From Alkalibacillus aidingensis (GTDB lineage Bacteria; Bacillota; Bacilli; Bacillales; Alkalibacillaceae): DNA of 64,000 nt. Below the pieces are notes generated by a model. It saw only the letters and a program-made list of their open reading frames with translations, had not been told where the DNA came from and searched no databases. The DNA lies in the NCBI RefSeq assembly GCF_014595945.1, contig NZ_JABXWU010000002.1, positions 1 through 64,000 of the forward strand, written 5' to 3'. The translations under genes and the position numbers were made by a program. Shown piece after piece: positions 8,977-18,214 of the stretch; the first letter of the stretch is position 1, and every line of letters starts with the position of its first letter.

Positions 8977-9154
8977 ATATCTAATCAAATATGAATACGA
9001 CTATTAGACTATGTTTATATTATCTCATAAATCTTATCAAAAACTAGAAGGAATTGTTTTTTTCTTCCTGGAGCTTTTGTATTCTTTATCCCCCATCGCT
9101 TAAGTGTCATTATTTACCCTCATACAATTATTTCATTCTATAAGCCGATCATGA

Positions 9155-9160
9155 TAAAAT
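9155..9160 (+). promoter_or_regulatory. Candidate extended -10 of ytqA
   Basis: TGATAAAAT at 9152-9160 is an extended -10 on the plus strand, about 35 nt before ytqA; the -35 region is weak. Confidence 0.35.
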
Positions 9161-9193
9161 TGATTAATCGCTAATGAAGAAGGAGTTATTAAA

Positions 9194-10150
9194 TTGGAAA
9201 ATCCATTCCCTTATTCGTTCGATCACAAACGTTATCACTCATGGAATTATCATTTGAAAAGTACATTTGGTCATAAAGTCTTTAAAGTTGCCCTAGATGG
9301 TGGCTTTGATTGTCCCAATCGTGACGGTACGGTAGCTTATGGGGGATGTACTTTCTGCTCAGCAGCTGGTAGTGGTGATTTTGCTGGTGACCGAACAGAG
9401 GATATCGAAGTACAATTTCATAAAATAAAAGATAAAATGCACGATAAATGGAAAAACGGAAAGTATATGGCTTATTTCCAAGCGTTCACCAATACTCATG
9501 CACCGGTTAGTGAGTTACGTGCAAAGTTTGAAAAAGTTTTAAAACAAGATGGGGTTGTCGGCTTATCCATTGCAACTCGCCCCGATTGTTTACCGGATGA
9601 TGTCGTTGAGTATCTAGCAGAGTTAAATGAACGAACTTACCTTTGGGTGGAATTAGGCTTACAAACGGCACACGATCAAACAAGTCAACTAATTAATAGA
9701 GCTCATGATTTAGATTGCTATTATGAAGGAGTTCGTAAGTTAAGGGCACACAATATTCGCGTTTGTTCCCATATTATTAATGGATTACCTGAAGAAGATT
9801 ACGACATGATGCTAGAAACAGCCAAGGTTGTTTCGGCAATGGACGTTCAAGGAATTAAAATCCACCTGCTTCACCTGTTAAAAAACACACCCATGATTAA
9901 ACAATACGAGAAAGGAATGGTGAAGTTTCTTACACGCGATGAATATGTTCAACTAGTCGTCGATCAATTAGAAATTTTACCAGCAGAGATGATTGTCCAC
10001 CGAATTACTGGGGATGGTCCAATTGAATTAATGGTAGGACCGATGTGGAGTATGGATAAATTTGATGTCTTAAATGCGATCGATGCAGAGTTTAAACGAC
10101 GGTTTAGTTGGCAAGGGAAATACTATCAACCAGTAGGAGTGACGAACTAA
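9194..10150 (+). CDS. ytqA: Elp3-like radical SAM protein (YtqA/MnmL family)
   Basis: 318 residues of the TIGR01212/YtqA radical SAM family. The cluster-binding cysteines are at about 40, 52 and 55 (C-x11-C-x2-C), the Elp3-like spacing rather than the classical CxxxCxxC. It ends one base before the methyltransferase gene, the same pair as B. subtilis ytqAB. Recent work on that pair, as I recall it, places both in synthesis of the wobble modification mnm5s2U in tRNA. The start is a TTG 8 nt after AGGAG; no ATG fits. Confidence 0.88.
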   Translation: MENPFPYSFDHKRYHSWNYHLKSTFGHKVFKVALDGGFDCPNRDGTVAYGGCTFCSAAGSGDFAGDRTEDIEVQFHKIKDKMHDKWKNGKYMAYFQAFTNTHAPVSELRAKFEKVLKQDGVVGLSIATRPDCLPDDVVEYLAELNERTYLWVELGLQTAHDQTSQLINRAHDLDCYYEGVRKLRAHNIRVCSHIINGLPEEDYDMMLETAKVVSAMDVQGIKIHLLHLLKNTPMIKQYEKGMVKFLTRDEYVQLVVDQLEILPAEMIVHRITGDGPIELMVGPMWSMDKFDVLNAIDAEFKRRFSWQGKYYQPVGVTN

Positions 10151-10151
10151 C

Positions 10152-10715
10152 ATGAAACAAATCATCCCATTCGCTCATCAATTGTTAAAAGATTCTATCC
10201 AACCTGGTGATACGGTAGTTGATGCAACTTTAGGAAATGGCCATGACAGTCTTTTCCTAAGCTCGTTAGTTGCAGAACATGGACAAGTGTTCTCATTTGA
10301 TATCCAAGAGAATGCGCTAAATCAGGCAAAAAAACTTCTAGAGCAACATAACATCAATCAAGTAGAAATGATTCATAGAGGACACGAACATGTTTATGAA
10401 GAGCTAAGTGATCGTAACATTGGAGGTGTTGGTGGTGCAATCTTTAACTTAGGTTATTTACCGGGAAGCGACCATACGATTACCACCACAGCTGACACGA
10501 CGATACCAGCGATCAATGGTCTTCTAAGGTTATTAAAACCCGAACGATACATCATATTAGTTATTTACCCGGGACATAAAACAGGAGCTGAAGAAAAAGT
10601 TGAACTACTAAACTACCTTAAGACTTTACCAGCAAATGAAGTCGACGTGGCAAGGTATCAAATGGTCAACAGAAGTGACAAAGCCCCGTTTGTGATGGCA
10701 ATCTATAAAAAATAA
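10152..10715 (+). CDS. mnmM: tRNA wobble-uridine methyltransferase (YtqB/MnmM)
   Basis: A class I SAM-dependent methyltransferase of 187 residues. Motif I is DATLGNG at about 24-30, and the NLGYLPGSD motif near residue 105 is typical of the YtqB family. YtqB was renamed MnmM for methylation of nm5s2U34 to mnm5s2U34 in tRNA; this is family knowledge. It is co-transcribed with ytqA, with one base between the genes, and its ribosome binding site is inside the ytqA 3' end. Confidence 0.9.
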   Translation: MKQIIPFAHQLLKDSIQPGDTVVDATLGNGHDSLFLSSLVAEHGQVFSFDIQENALNQAKKLLEQHNINQVEMIHRGHEHVYEELSDRNIGGVGGAIFNLGYLPGSDHTITTTADTTIPAINGLLRLLKPERYIILVIYPGHKTGAEEKVELLNYLKTLPANEVDVARYQMVNRSDKAPFVMAIYKK

Positions 10716-10754
10716 TATTTTAGTGAGAAGAAAAGGCAGAACTCATCTAATGAC

Positions 10755-10781
10755 TATGATCGTAAAAAGATTACGATCATA
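10755..10781. repeat. Perfect 11-bp inverted repeat downstream of mnmM
   Basis: TATGATCGTAA and TTACGATCATA are separated by 5 nt. It is weak as a terminator, since no U-tract follows in either direction. It lies in the gap between the convergent mnmM and ytpB genes. Further right, AGGAGCT and AGCTCCT at about 10834 and 10871 form a looser pair. Confidence 0.5.
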
Positions 10782-10918
10782 TAACTTAAAAATGACCTGC
10801 CCCCAAGCAGCAATTTTTTAGAACTCTAATAAAAGGAGCTGACATATTATATTTTTTAAAGAAATGTGGTGAGCTCCTCATTTATCACTTAATCCCCTTT
10901 TGCTGTATGATCTTTAAA

Positions 10919-11974
10919 TCATGATCCTTTAAACTTTCGATAAGCTTTACCGTTCCAGTAAATAACCTTCGCGCGCCAACCCGCACGATTTAAGATTTGA
11001 GAAAAACTCCGTTTAGAAGACTTTAACTGTTTCACTTTTGGATCTGATAAATATAAACCGACTAATCCATCGACAATGAGCTGATGGAAGCGATGGTTAG
11101 GTAAATTCTCCAGTTCATATTTAGCCCTGGTAATAAAATTTGAAATTCTATTGGTTTTTTCCTGTTCATCTTGATAATATGAACAAAAATTTAAGTCGCC
11201 TTCAACTTGATCTTCATACTGATCAATAAAGTAATCAAGTAAAATATGTAACCCCTGTAATGCTGGAAAAAAAGCTTTCCAAACTTCCTCCCCCCGATGT
11301 TGATTAGCTAATCCGTATGAGATAAGGCAAAACACACCAAGGGTCGATCCAGTGGCAGCAGAAAATTCATACCACCTTAGTTGATCATCCTCATTCTCCT
11401 TATTAAACCATTCAGTTAATCTCGGTACACGTTCACTTACGGTCACATGCTTATGGACTTGCAAGTCTGCATACAAAGAAGCTAATCGATAGACATAAGG
11501 GTAAATTTGCTCATAACCTTCAATTTGTTGAACAATACCCTGACACTCACGGACTAAACTTTTTAAATAATCAGCATCATCCTGTTCCATTCGATATTGA
11601 TAGTAATTAATATCACTTCCGATTTTATCAAGGGAAATGGCATCTAATAAGGACTGATGAAGCTGTCTAAAGTCTTTAGGATCTAAAGATGTACTACGAT
11701 CACATAAATTATCAAGGTAATCACTAATGGATTGATAAGCAACCACAAACGAAATCGCCTCACGCCACCTTTCTTTCGCTAAGGTTGCATAAATCGCACC
11801 TCCTTCACAATGAAACGTTTTATCTTTAATACTAGCAAGTGCTTGTTTTTTTAATTCATCATTAGGAATTTGGTTCGCATGATCAATCCAATTTGTTAAT
11901 TCCTTATTAACGGTTGGAAATATGTAGCGATAACTAACTGACAGTACTTGTGACAATGTACTAGGAATCTTCAT
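10919..11974 (-). CDS. ytpB: Tetraprenyl-beta-curcumene synthase family protein (YtpB)
   Basis: 351 residues, the DUF2600/YtpB family. B. subtilis YtpB cyclises tetraprenyl diphosphate to tetraprenyl-beta-curcumene, a step of C35 sesquarterpene synthesis. The classical DDxxD motif of terpene synthases is not obvious, as expected for this unusual class. It follows ytpA by 18 nt on the same strand, the B. subtilis order. The ATG at 11974 is behind GGAGGG at a somewhat long 13-nt spacing. Confidence 0.88.
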   Translation of the reverse strand: MKIPSTLSQVLSVSYRYIFPTVNKELTNWIDHANQIPNDELKKQALASIKDKTFHCEGGAIYATLAKERWREAISFVVAYQSISDYLDNLCDRSTSLDPKDFRQLHQSLLDAISLDKIGSDINYYQYRMEQDDADYLKSLVRECQGIVQQIEGYEQIYPYVYRLASLYADLQVHKHVTVSERVPRLTEWFNKENEDDQLRWYEFSAATGSTLGVFCLISYGLANQHRGEEVWKAFFPALQGLHILLDYFIDQYEDQVEGDLNFCSYYQDEQEKTNRISNFITRAKYELENLPNHRFHQLIVDGLVGLYLSDPKVKQLKSSKRSFSQILNRAGWRAKVIYWNGKAYRKFKGS

Positions 11975-11992
11975 ATAATTTGTATTGCCCTC

Positions 11993-12781
11993 CTACTTCA
12001 ATTCGTTTAATCGGCGTTCTATAAAGGCTAATGCATAATCTAGTACCTCTTTGCGCTCCGGCTCATTAAATACTTCATGATATAATCCTTGCCATATTTT
12101 AAGTTCTTGATCACCAATTTTTAATTGATTGAACCAATTTTCTACATTTACTACAGGAACTAATAGATCTTCGCCAGCTTGTAAGATCAAAGTCGGAATA
12201 TCAGGGTACTGTCCGACCTTATTAAAAGCAATCGAAATCGCTTTTTCAAACTCGTGGTACCATCTAACAGATACTTTTTTTAAATATAATGGGTCTGAAG
12301 AATCACGAGTATAAAATGCTTTATTTCTAGTTGCCATTTCCGATTGAATATTGGAATTAAGCAGCATTGATGGAGTTAATATATTTAACAGCTTTGAAAG
12401 ATAGTACAGGGGTTTACCAGGACGGTTGGAAATACCTAAAGCAGGAGATGATAAAATGACACCTTGGATTGGTGGATTTTTCTCTTGAAGTAGTCTAATT
12501 GCAGTTAGCCCTCCCATACTGTGGCCTATTAGGAAAACAGGAAGATGATACATCATTGCTTGATCTATCCACTGACTAACCACTTCAATATACTGATCAA
12601 ACGCCTGGATAACCCCTTTTTTTCCTTCAGATTGCCCTTGTCCAGGTAAATCACCGTAAACAACGTGGTAACCTCGTTCACTTAGTTGGGCTGATAACCA
12701 ATCATAACGACCAGCATGTTCAAAAGCACCATGAACTAAGACGATAACAGCATTTGGAGACCCACTTTCTTTAATCAGCAT
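11993..12781 (-). CDS. ytpA: Alpha/beta hydrolase, lysophospholipase-type (YtpA)
   Basis: 262 residues with a complete Ser-Asp-His triad: nucleophile in GHSMGG (Ser about 88), acid in AGEDLLVP and base in LYHEVFNEPER. The oxyanion-side motif VHGAFEHAGRY is typical of monoacylglycerol lipases. In B. subtilis YtpA has been linked to bacilysocin, a lysophospholipid antibiotic; whether that product is made here is unknown. First gene of a ytpAB operon; the ATG follows AGGAGGAG. Confidence 0.85.
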   Translation of the reverse strand: MLIKESGSPNAVIVLVHGAFEHAGRYDWLSAQLSERGYHVVYGDLPGQGQSEGKKGVIQAFDQYIEVVSQWIDQAMMYHLPVFLIGHSMGGLTAIRLLQEKNPPIQGVILSSPALGISNRPGKPLYYLSKLLNILTPSMLLNSNIQSEMATRNKAFYTRDSSDPLYLKKVSVRWYHEFEKAISIAFNKVGQYPDIPTLILQAGEDLLVPVVNVENWFNQLKIGDQELKIWQGLYHEVFNEPERKEVLDYALAFIERRLNELK

Positions 12782-12818
12782 TCATTACTCCTCCTATTAA
12801 ACCATCTGAATAATCTGT

Positions 12819-12824
12819 TATAAT
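12819..12824 (+). promoter_or_regulatory. Extended -10 promoter of ytoA
   Basis: TGTTATAAT at 12816-12824 is a perfect extended -10 on the plus strand, about 110 nt before ytoA, in the divergent ytpA/ytoA gap. The -35 is poor, as usual for extended -10 promoters. Confidence 0.45.
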
Positions 12825-12932
12825 AATATTACCATAATATACAAACAGGGAGTGAAGATAATACTCTTTGTAATTCTATGAACTTTTTCGTAAACTATAT
12901 TGATGATCATTAAGAAACTAAGGAGGCCAACT

Positions 12933-13454
12933 ATGCTACTCCCTTATAAAGGACAGTATCCACAAATTGACGAAACCGCGTACATATCTGAAGATGTAGT
13001 GATTTCTGGGGACGTAACAATCGGGGCAAGAAGCAGCATTTGGTTTAAGACGGTTATCCGTGGTGATGTTTCACCGACTAAAATAGGTAACGACGTTAAT
13101 ATTCAAGATCAAAGCATGCTCCACCAAAGTCCTAACCAACCACTCATCATTGAAGATGGTGTAACTGCCGGTCACCAAGTTATGTTACACTCATGTACTA
13201 TTCGAAAAAACGCACTTATCGGTATGGGGTCAACTATATTAGATGGCGCTGAAATTGGTGAAAATGCATTTATAGGAGCTGGGACTTTAGTTCCTCCAGG
13301 CAAAAAAATTCCCCCTAACACCCTGGTATTTGGTAGACCAGCAAAAGTGATAAGGGATATTAATGAAGAGGATCTTAAAGAGATGGATCGGATTCGCCAA
13401 AGTTATGTTGATAAAGGTCAAGTCTATAAGCACGAGCAACAAAATAGAAAGTAA
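12933..13454 (+). CDS. ytoA: Gamma-carbonic-anhydrase-like hexapeptide protein (YtoA)
   Basis: 173 residues of left-handed beta-helix built from hexapeptide repeats. Conserved histidines (LHQS, then GHQVMLHS) occupy the zinc-ligand positions of the gamma-carbonic anhydrase/YrdA family. Catalytic activity is plausible but not certain for this subgroup. The ATG at 12933 follows AGGAGG (12921-12926) and is preferred over an in-frame ATG 33 nt upstream. It is convergent with metK and shares a terminator with it. Confidence 0.9.
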   Translation: MLLPYKGQYPQIDETAYISEDVVISGDVTIGARSSIWFKTVIRGDVSPTKIGNDVNIQDQSMLHQSPNQPLIIEDGVTAGHQVMLHSCTIRKNALIGMGSTILDGAEIGENAFIGAGTLVPPGKKIPPNTLVFGRPAKVIRDINEEDLKEMDRIRQSYVDKGQVYKHEQQNRK

Positions 13455-13501
13455 CATTTGGTAGATAGCTTACTATATAAGATCTTTATACTCATTAATC
13501 T

Positions 13502-13541
13502 AAAAAGCGTGTTTGATCAGTGCAGATCAAACACGCTTTTT
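13502..13541. terminator. Bidirectional terminator between ytoA and metK
   Basis: Perfect 17-bp arms (AAAAAGCGTGTTTGATC and its complement) around a 6-nt loop, with A/T tracts on both sides. Confidence 0.92.
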
Positions 13542-13548
13542 CAAACCA

Positions 13549-14751
13549 TTAGAGTTGGTTAATATATTCTTTCAACTGTTCAATTCGATCAGTTCTTTCC
13601 CAAGTGAAGTCTTCATCAGTACGGCCAAAATGACCATATGATGCGGTTTTCTTAAAGATTGGTCGTCTCAAATCTAACATGTTGATGATGCCAGCAGGTC
13701 GTAAGTCAAAAGTTTCCCGTACAGCTTCAACTAAACGGTCTTCCGATACAACTCCTGTTCCAAATGTGTTAACAGAAATTGATACAGGTTGAGCAACACC
13801 GATCGCATATGCAAGTTGGACTTCACATTTATCAGCTAAACCTGCTGCAACAATGTTTTTAGCAACATACCTAGCAGCATAAGCAGCTGAACGGTCCACT
13901 TTTGTTGCATCCTTACCACTAAATGCACCTCCACCGTGACGTGCATAGCCACCGTAGGTATCAACTATAATTTTACGTCCAGTCAGACCAGCATCACCTT
14001 GTGGCCCTCCGATCACAAAGCGACCTGTCGGGTTAATGAAAAATTTAGTTTGATCATTGATTAACTCAGATGGAACAACTGGGCGAATCACCTTTTCCAT
14101 TAAATCGGATTTTATCTGCTCTAAGTCGATTTCTGGATGATGCTGAGTAGAAATGACAATCGTATCTACACGTTCAGGATGACCTTCATCGTCATACTCA
14201 ATCGTAACTTGTGTCTTCCCATCAGGGCGAAGATATGGCACGACTTCTGATTTACGAACGTCAGCTAACCGTTTGGATAACTTATGAGATAAAGAGATTG
14301 GCAGGGGCATTAGTTCTTCGGTTTCATTAGAAGCAAAACCGAACATCAGCCCTTGGTCACCTGCCCCAATAGCCTCAATTTCATCATCAGACATTTGTCC
14401 TTCACGCTTTTCATAAGCTTCATCCACGCCTTGTGCAATGTCCGGTGATTGTTCGTCAATCGATGTAAGGACTGCGCAAGTTTCATAATCAAAACCATAC
14501 TTTGCTCTTGTATAACCGATTTCTTTAACCGTGCTCCTTATAATAGCTGGAATATCAACGTAAGTCGTCGTTGATATTTCACCAGATACTAGCACTAGTC
14601 CTGTAGTAATAGTTGTTTCACAAGCTACACGAGCATTTGGATCTCGTGTTAAAATTTCGTCTAAAATAGCATCTGAGATTTGGTCACACATTTTATCAGG
14701 ATGACCTTCTGTTACTGACTCAGAAGTGAATAGGCGACGTTGATTCGTCAT
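13549..14751 (-). CDS. metK: S-adenosylmethionine synthetase
   Basis: 400 residues, the standard length. It makes SAM from methionine and ATP. Visible family motifs include [12 protein letters not shown] and [19 protein letters not shown]. The reading frame is open a further 75 nt upstream, but the ATG at 14751 sits 9 nt after GGGGAGG and starts the conserved [19 protein letters not shown] region. It is controlled by a SAM-I riboswitch, so expression falls when its product is abundant. It is convergent with ytoA and divergent from pckA. Confidence 0.98.
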   Translation of the reverse strand: MTNQRRLFTSESVTEGHPDKMCDQISDAILDEILTRDPNARVACETTITTGLVLVSGEISTTTYVDIPAIIRSTVKEIGYTRAKYGFDYETCAVLTSIDEQSPDIAQGVDEAYEKREGQMSDDEIEAIGAGDQGLMFGFASNETEELMPLPISLSHKLSKRLADVRKSEVVPYLRPDGKTQVTIEYDDEGHPERVDTIVISTQHHPEIDLEQIKSDLMEKVIRPVVPSELINDQTKFFINPTGRFVIGGPQGDAGLTGRKIIVDTYGGYARHGGGAFSGKDATKVDRSAAYAARYVAKNIVAAGLADKCEVQLAYAIGVAQPVSISVNTFGTGVVSEDRLVEAVRETFDLRPAGIINMLDLRRPIFKKTASYGHFGRTDEDFTWERTDRIEQLKEYINQL

Positions 14752-14944
14752 ATCATTTATCCTCCCCAACATATTGATCAAACGGATCTTAATCTCATAT
14801 CCTAGTGAAAAGCCTTTCACTGACAATGTATAAAAATTATTAACGATTTATTTTGATGCGTGATTATAGTTTAATCAAGTTCATCATGGTCAAACGTTTA
14901 TCTTTCTTCTATAATTAAATGGATTAGAGCGTTATGTTCCTAAA

Positions 14945-15102
14945 TAAAAAACCTTTCCCCATCATAGACAAGGGAAAGGTGATTTTAGCCTTTCACTCTT
15001 ATCGTCCAAGGATTGCCTTGCATCAGGATAGCACCTGTCACTAATGTGTGATGGTTGCCGAGCTTCATAGGGCCTGTTCCCTCCACTTGCTCTGGATAAG
15101 AG
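14945..15102 (-). promoter_or_regulatory. SAM-I (S-box) riboswitch with terminator, upstream of metK
   Basis: The minus strand carries the S-box core: TTATCCAGAGCAAGTGGAGGG, CAGGCCCTATGAAGC, CGGCAACC, AGGTGC and the closing GATAAGAG, bounded by the P1 helix at 15102 and 14996. A terminator hairpin, ACCTTTCCC with GGGAAAGGT and a run of T, follows at 14980-14945. SAM binding should favour this terminator and switch metK off. Confidence 0.96.
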
Positions 15103-15120
15103 AAATACCGTTTCTGCATA

Positions 15121-15149
15121 ATAATAACGCGAAGCACAAAACGTGTCAA
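15121..15149 (-). promoter_or_regulatory. Sigma-A promoter of metK
   Basis: TTGACA (15149-15144), 17 nt, TATTAT (15126-15121) on the minus strand, placing the start of transcription just ahead of the SAM-I aptamer. Confidence 0.75.
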
Positions 15150-15214
15150 CTCATGTCTATATGTGCATTTTGTGAATTTTTTATAAATAGTATGGTTTAT
15201 TAAAATTAATGTGT

Positions 15215-15220
15215 TATACT
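15215..15220 (+). promoter_or_regulatory. Candidate extended -10 of pckA
   Basis: TGTTATACT at 15212-15220 is an extended -10, about 60 nt before pckA; the -35 is weak. Confidence 0.4.
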
Positions 15221-15279
15221 ATTAACCAAATCGTACTAATAAGAATAACAATACATACAAATGTAAAGGGTGATATCAT

Positions 15280-16872
15280 ATGAAAACCATAAATGTTGAT
15301 ACGCTAATCTCTCGCTTTTCCAGCAGCGATGCCTTACAAGAAAATTTATCCGTTGCTGAGTTAGTTGAAAAAATACTAGCTAGAGATGAAGGGATTTTAA
15401 CCTCAACAGGTGCGATTCGTGCTACTACTGGTCATTATACAGGACGCTCACCAAAAGATAAATTTATTGTAGAAGATGAAGAAACCAAAGACCAAGTTGA
15501 TTGGGGTACTGTTAATCAAGCAATTGGTGAAGATCAGTTTCTCAACCTTTTACAAAAGGTTACCGACTATTTAGACCAACAACAAGAACTTTACTCATTC
15601 CGTGGATTTGCTGGTGCTGATGAGAAGCATCGCCTTTCCATTAAAGTAGTTACTGAATTGGCTTGGCACAATTTATTTGCTAACCAATTATTTATTCGAC
15701 CAGATGATGAAGAGCTTGCTAACCATCAAACTGATTTCACCGTAATTTCTGCGCCACATTTCAAAGCGAACCCTGAAGTTGATGGCACTAATTCAGAGAC
15801 CTTTATTATTATATCATTTAAACATCGAATCGTCTTAATTGGTGGTACTGAGTATGCAGGAGAAATTAAAAAGTCTATTTTTTCAGTGATGAACTATATG
15901 TTACCACAAAAAAGCGATATTCTTTCCATGCATTGTTCGGCCAATGTTGGAGAAGAAGGTGATGTTGCTTTATTTTTCGGTTTATCTGGAACTGGAAAAA
16001 CCACTTTATCAGCAGATGAAAACCGTCGTTTAATTGGTGATGACGAACATGGTTGGTCACAAAATGGTGTTTTCAATATTGAAGGTGGTTGCTACGCTAA
16101 ATGCGTTAATTTGTCTGAAGAAAACGAACCTCAAATTTACCATGCTATTAAATTTGGGTCGGTGTTAGAAAACGTCGTCGTTAATGAACAAACAAGGTTA
16201 CCTGATTACGATGATACAAGTCTAACTGAGAACACAAGAGCAGCTTATGCGATCAATCATATTGATAATATTATTGAACCTAGTATTGCCGGTCACCCAA
16301 ATACGATTATCTTCTTAACAGCAGATGCTTTTGGAGTGTTACCTCCGATTAGTAAATTAACTAAAGAACAGGCAATGTATCACTTCTTAAGTGGTTATAC
16401 GAGTAAGTTGGCAGGAACAGAGCGAGGAGTTACCGAACCAGAAGCTACTTTTTCTGCTTGTTTTGGATCACCATTCCTACCATTACCTGCAGCAACTTAT
16501 GCCAAGATGCTCGGTGAGAAAATTGACCAACATAAGGCTCAAGTCTTCTTAGTCAATACCGGATGGACTGGTGGATCTTATGGTGAGGGAAGACGTATGA
16601 AATTAAGTCACACTCGCTCAATGGTTCATGCGGCATTAGAAGGTGAGCTTAATAACGTAGACTTTAAACAAGATGAATTCTTTGGATTACACATGCCAAC
16701 GACTTGTCCAGGAGTTCCAAGTGATGTATTAAATCCGAAGAAAACTTGGGCTGACGGGAAAGCGTATGACACAAAAGCAATTGAATTAGCCAATAAGTTC
16801 CATGAGAACTTCCGAAAATTTGATCACGTGACTAAAGATATTAGTGAGGCAGGTCCAATTTACGGTCGATAA
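15280..16872 (+). CDS. pckA: Phosphoenolpyruvate carboxykinase (ATP)
   Basis: 530 residues, the ATP-dependent enzyme that converts oxaloacetate to PEP for gluconeogenesis. The kinase-1 loop GLSGTGKTT (near residue 233) and the kinase-2 loop LIGDDEHGW are both intact. The start follows AAAGGGTGAT. The gene is divergent from metK and followed by a terminator shared with ytkD, matching the B. subtilis order metK-pckA-ytkD. Confidence 0.98.
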   Translation: MKTINVDTLISRFSSSDALQENLSVAELVEKILARDEGILTSTGAIRATTGHYTGRSPKDKFIVEDEETKDQVDWGTVNQAIGEDQFLNLLQKVTDYLDQQQELYSFRGFAGADEKHRLSIKVVTELAWHNLFANQLFIRPDDEELANHQTDFTVISAPHFKANPEVDGTNSETFIIISFKHRIVLIGGTEYAGEIKKSIFSVMNYMLPQKSDILSMHCSANVGEEGDVALFFGLSGTGKTTLSADENRRLIGDDEHGWSQNGVFNIEGGCYAKCVNLSEENEPQIYHAIKFGSVLENVVVNEQTRLPDYDDTSLTENTRAAYAINHIDNIIEPSIAGHPNTIIFLTADAFGVLPPISKLTKEQAMYHFLSGYTSKLAGTERGVTEPEATFSACFGSPFLPLPAATYAKMLGEKIDQHKAQVFLVNTGWTGGSYGEGRRMKLSHTRSMVHAALEGELNNVDFKQDEFFGLHMPTTCPGVPSDVLNPKKTWADGKAYDTKAIELANKFHENFRKFDHVTKDISEAGPIYGR

Positions 16873-16920
16873 TATTCACTAATTATCATGTCATGACTTC
16901 ACTTAGCCTTTTAAACATAA

Positions 16921-16962
16921 AAAAGCCTAGAAAGGATATAGCTATCCTTTCTAGGCTTTTTG
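16921..16962. terminator. Bidirectional terminator between pckA and ytkD
   Basis: Perfect 19-bp arms (AAAAAGCCTAGAAAGGATA and its complement) around a 4-nt loop. The ytkD stop codon TAG (16953-16951) lies inside the right arm, so the terminator overlaps the coding end. Confidence 0.92.
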
Positions 16963-17430
16963 GTTTAAACGTTTATGCACTTCATTAATGGTCAGGTTTA
17001 ACACCTGATCTTTCATCATAAAACTGAATTGCCCATTTTCTTTAATATTAGAAGGTAAACTATCTAATAAAACCGGCCCTTCCGTTTCGTAATAATGGGG
17101 TTGATCGCGCAACTCCTTTACCTTAGCAAAGTAGACATTTTTTATAATATCGCCACCTTTGCCATCAACATAATATTGACCAATAAACTCTAAGCTACTA
17201 ACGACCCCACCTGTCTCTTCATATACTTCTCGCCTGGCTGCATCACGAGCGGTTTCTCCGGCCTCCACCTTGCCACCAGGAAATTCAATACCACGGTCTT
17301 TATGTTTCGTCAATAACCATTTACCGTGATGAATCGCAACAACCCATACGTGCTTTGGTTCCTTTGAGAAATATTGCTCATTCATCACAAACCTTACTGT
17401 ATTGTGATAGTAATCTTTAAATACTTCCAC
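16951..17430 (-). CDS. ytkD: Nudix hydrolase, 8-oxo-dGTPase-like (YtkD)
   Basis: 159 residues with a full Nudix box at about 52-74 (GGKVEAGE followed by REVYEETGG). B. subtilis YtkD cleaves 8-oxo-dGTP and other nucleoside triphosphates and protects spores and cells against oxidative mutagenesis. The start is GTG at 17430, about 10 nt after AAGGA. The stop codon is embedded in the terminator stem shared with pckA. Confidence 0.9.
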   Translation of the reverse strand: MEVFKDYYHNTVRFVMNEQYFSKEPKHVWVVAIHHGKWLLTKHKDRGIEFPGGKVEAGETARDAARREVYEETGGVVSSLEFIGQYYVDGKGGDIIKNVYFAKVKELRDQPHYYETEGPVLLDSLPSNIKENGQFSFMMKDQVLNLTINEVHKRLNQKA

Positions 17431-17463
17431 TCCAACACGATCCTTTTCCTAGTTTAATTAAAG

Positions 17464-18021
17464 TTAGATGTAATGTACGTCTATTATAAACGGTTGGTTC
17501 CCATCATTCAATTGTATCTCAAAAACGATCGTATATTCACCATAAAATTCAGATTGATTATTTTGTTCAACTTTAAAAGTTTGATCAGAGGTTTCTGTGA
17601 CTTCATACTCATTCTCCTCTTCAAACCATGGAGGTGTAGAAGTCGGAACAATATATAATCCATCACCTTTCTCTTCATAATAAAAATCTACAAACTTATT
17701 AGTAACCTTCTCCGAAGAAATAGAAGTGAAATCACCTTTAAGATCACTCATGGTATCAAAATCTTTTACACGATAATCATCATGAACATCCTGGACTAGC
17801 TTATCCATAAAATCTCTCATCACCGACGCAATCTGTTCATGTGTAATCTCTTCTTCCTCTCGTTCGAAATCTTCAGCTTTCTCCTTCGCCAATAAACCTA
17901 CTAGGTGGTTTTCCTGAAATGAACCAGTCAATTGGTGAGGAGCAGCACTTAAAGTGATATATGAATAAGGAACCACAAGTAAAAAAGTTATTGACATGAA
18001 CAAATAGATTAGTTGTTTCAC
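17464..18021 (-). CDS. Hypothetical exported protein
   Basis: 185 residues that I do not recognise. Residues 1 to about 27 form a signal peptide or membrane anchor (KQLIYLFMSITFLLVVP). The rest is acidic, with a Glu-rich stretch (EREEEEITHEQ) and a C-terminal beta-rich part that ends in DVHYI. The GTG at 18021 lies 8 nt after AAAGGTGG and is preferred to a GTG 12 nt further upstream. It stands alone on the minus strand between ytkD and another unknown gene and is probably cell-surface located. Confidence 0.65.
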   Translation of the reverse strand: MKQLIYLFMSITFLLVVPYSYITLSAAPHQLTGSFQENHLVGLLAKEKAEDFEREEEEITHEQIASVMRDFMDKLVQDVHDDYRVKDFDTMSDLKGDFTSISSEKVTNKFVDFYYEEKGDGLYIVPTSTPPWFEEENEYEVTETSDQTFKVEQNNQSEFYGEYTIVFEIQLNDGNQPFIIDVHYI

Positions 18022-18173
18022 TAGACAAACCACCTTTCCTTTTAATATATGACGAAGTTAAGAATTTGTTAGCCAATTTCTTAATCTCTACTAATATTAT
18101 TACATTTATAGAGTGCATATAAACATAATACTTTGAAGATTTTGATTTTATGATAAATCTGTTAAGTAAAATA

Positions 18174-18208
18174 AAAAAACCTTGACCCCATTTCGTGGCC
18201 AAGGTTTC
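18174..18208 (-). terminator. Terminator downstream of the unknown gene at 18215
   Basis: Hairpin AAACCTTGGCCACG with its near complement GGGGTCAAGGTTT on the minus strand, followed by a T-run. Confidence 0.75.
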
Positions 18209-18214
18209 TACACG

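Noticed and set aside
17873-18202. 109-codon minus-strand open frame upstream of the exported protein
   Set aside because: It overlaps the signal-peptide gene out of frame and runs through a terminator; no coding signature.
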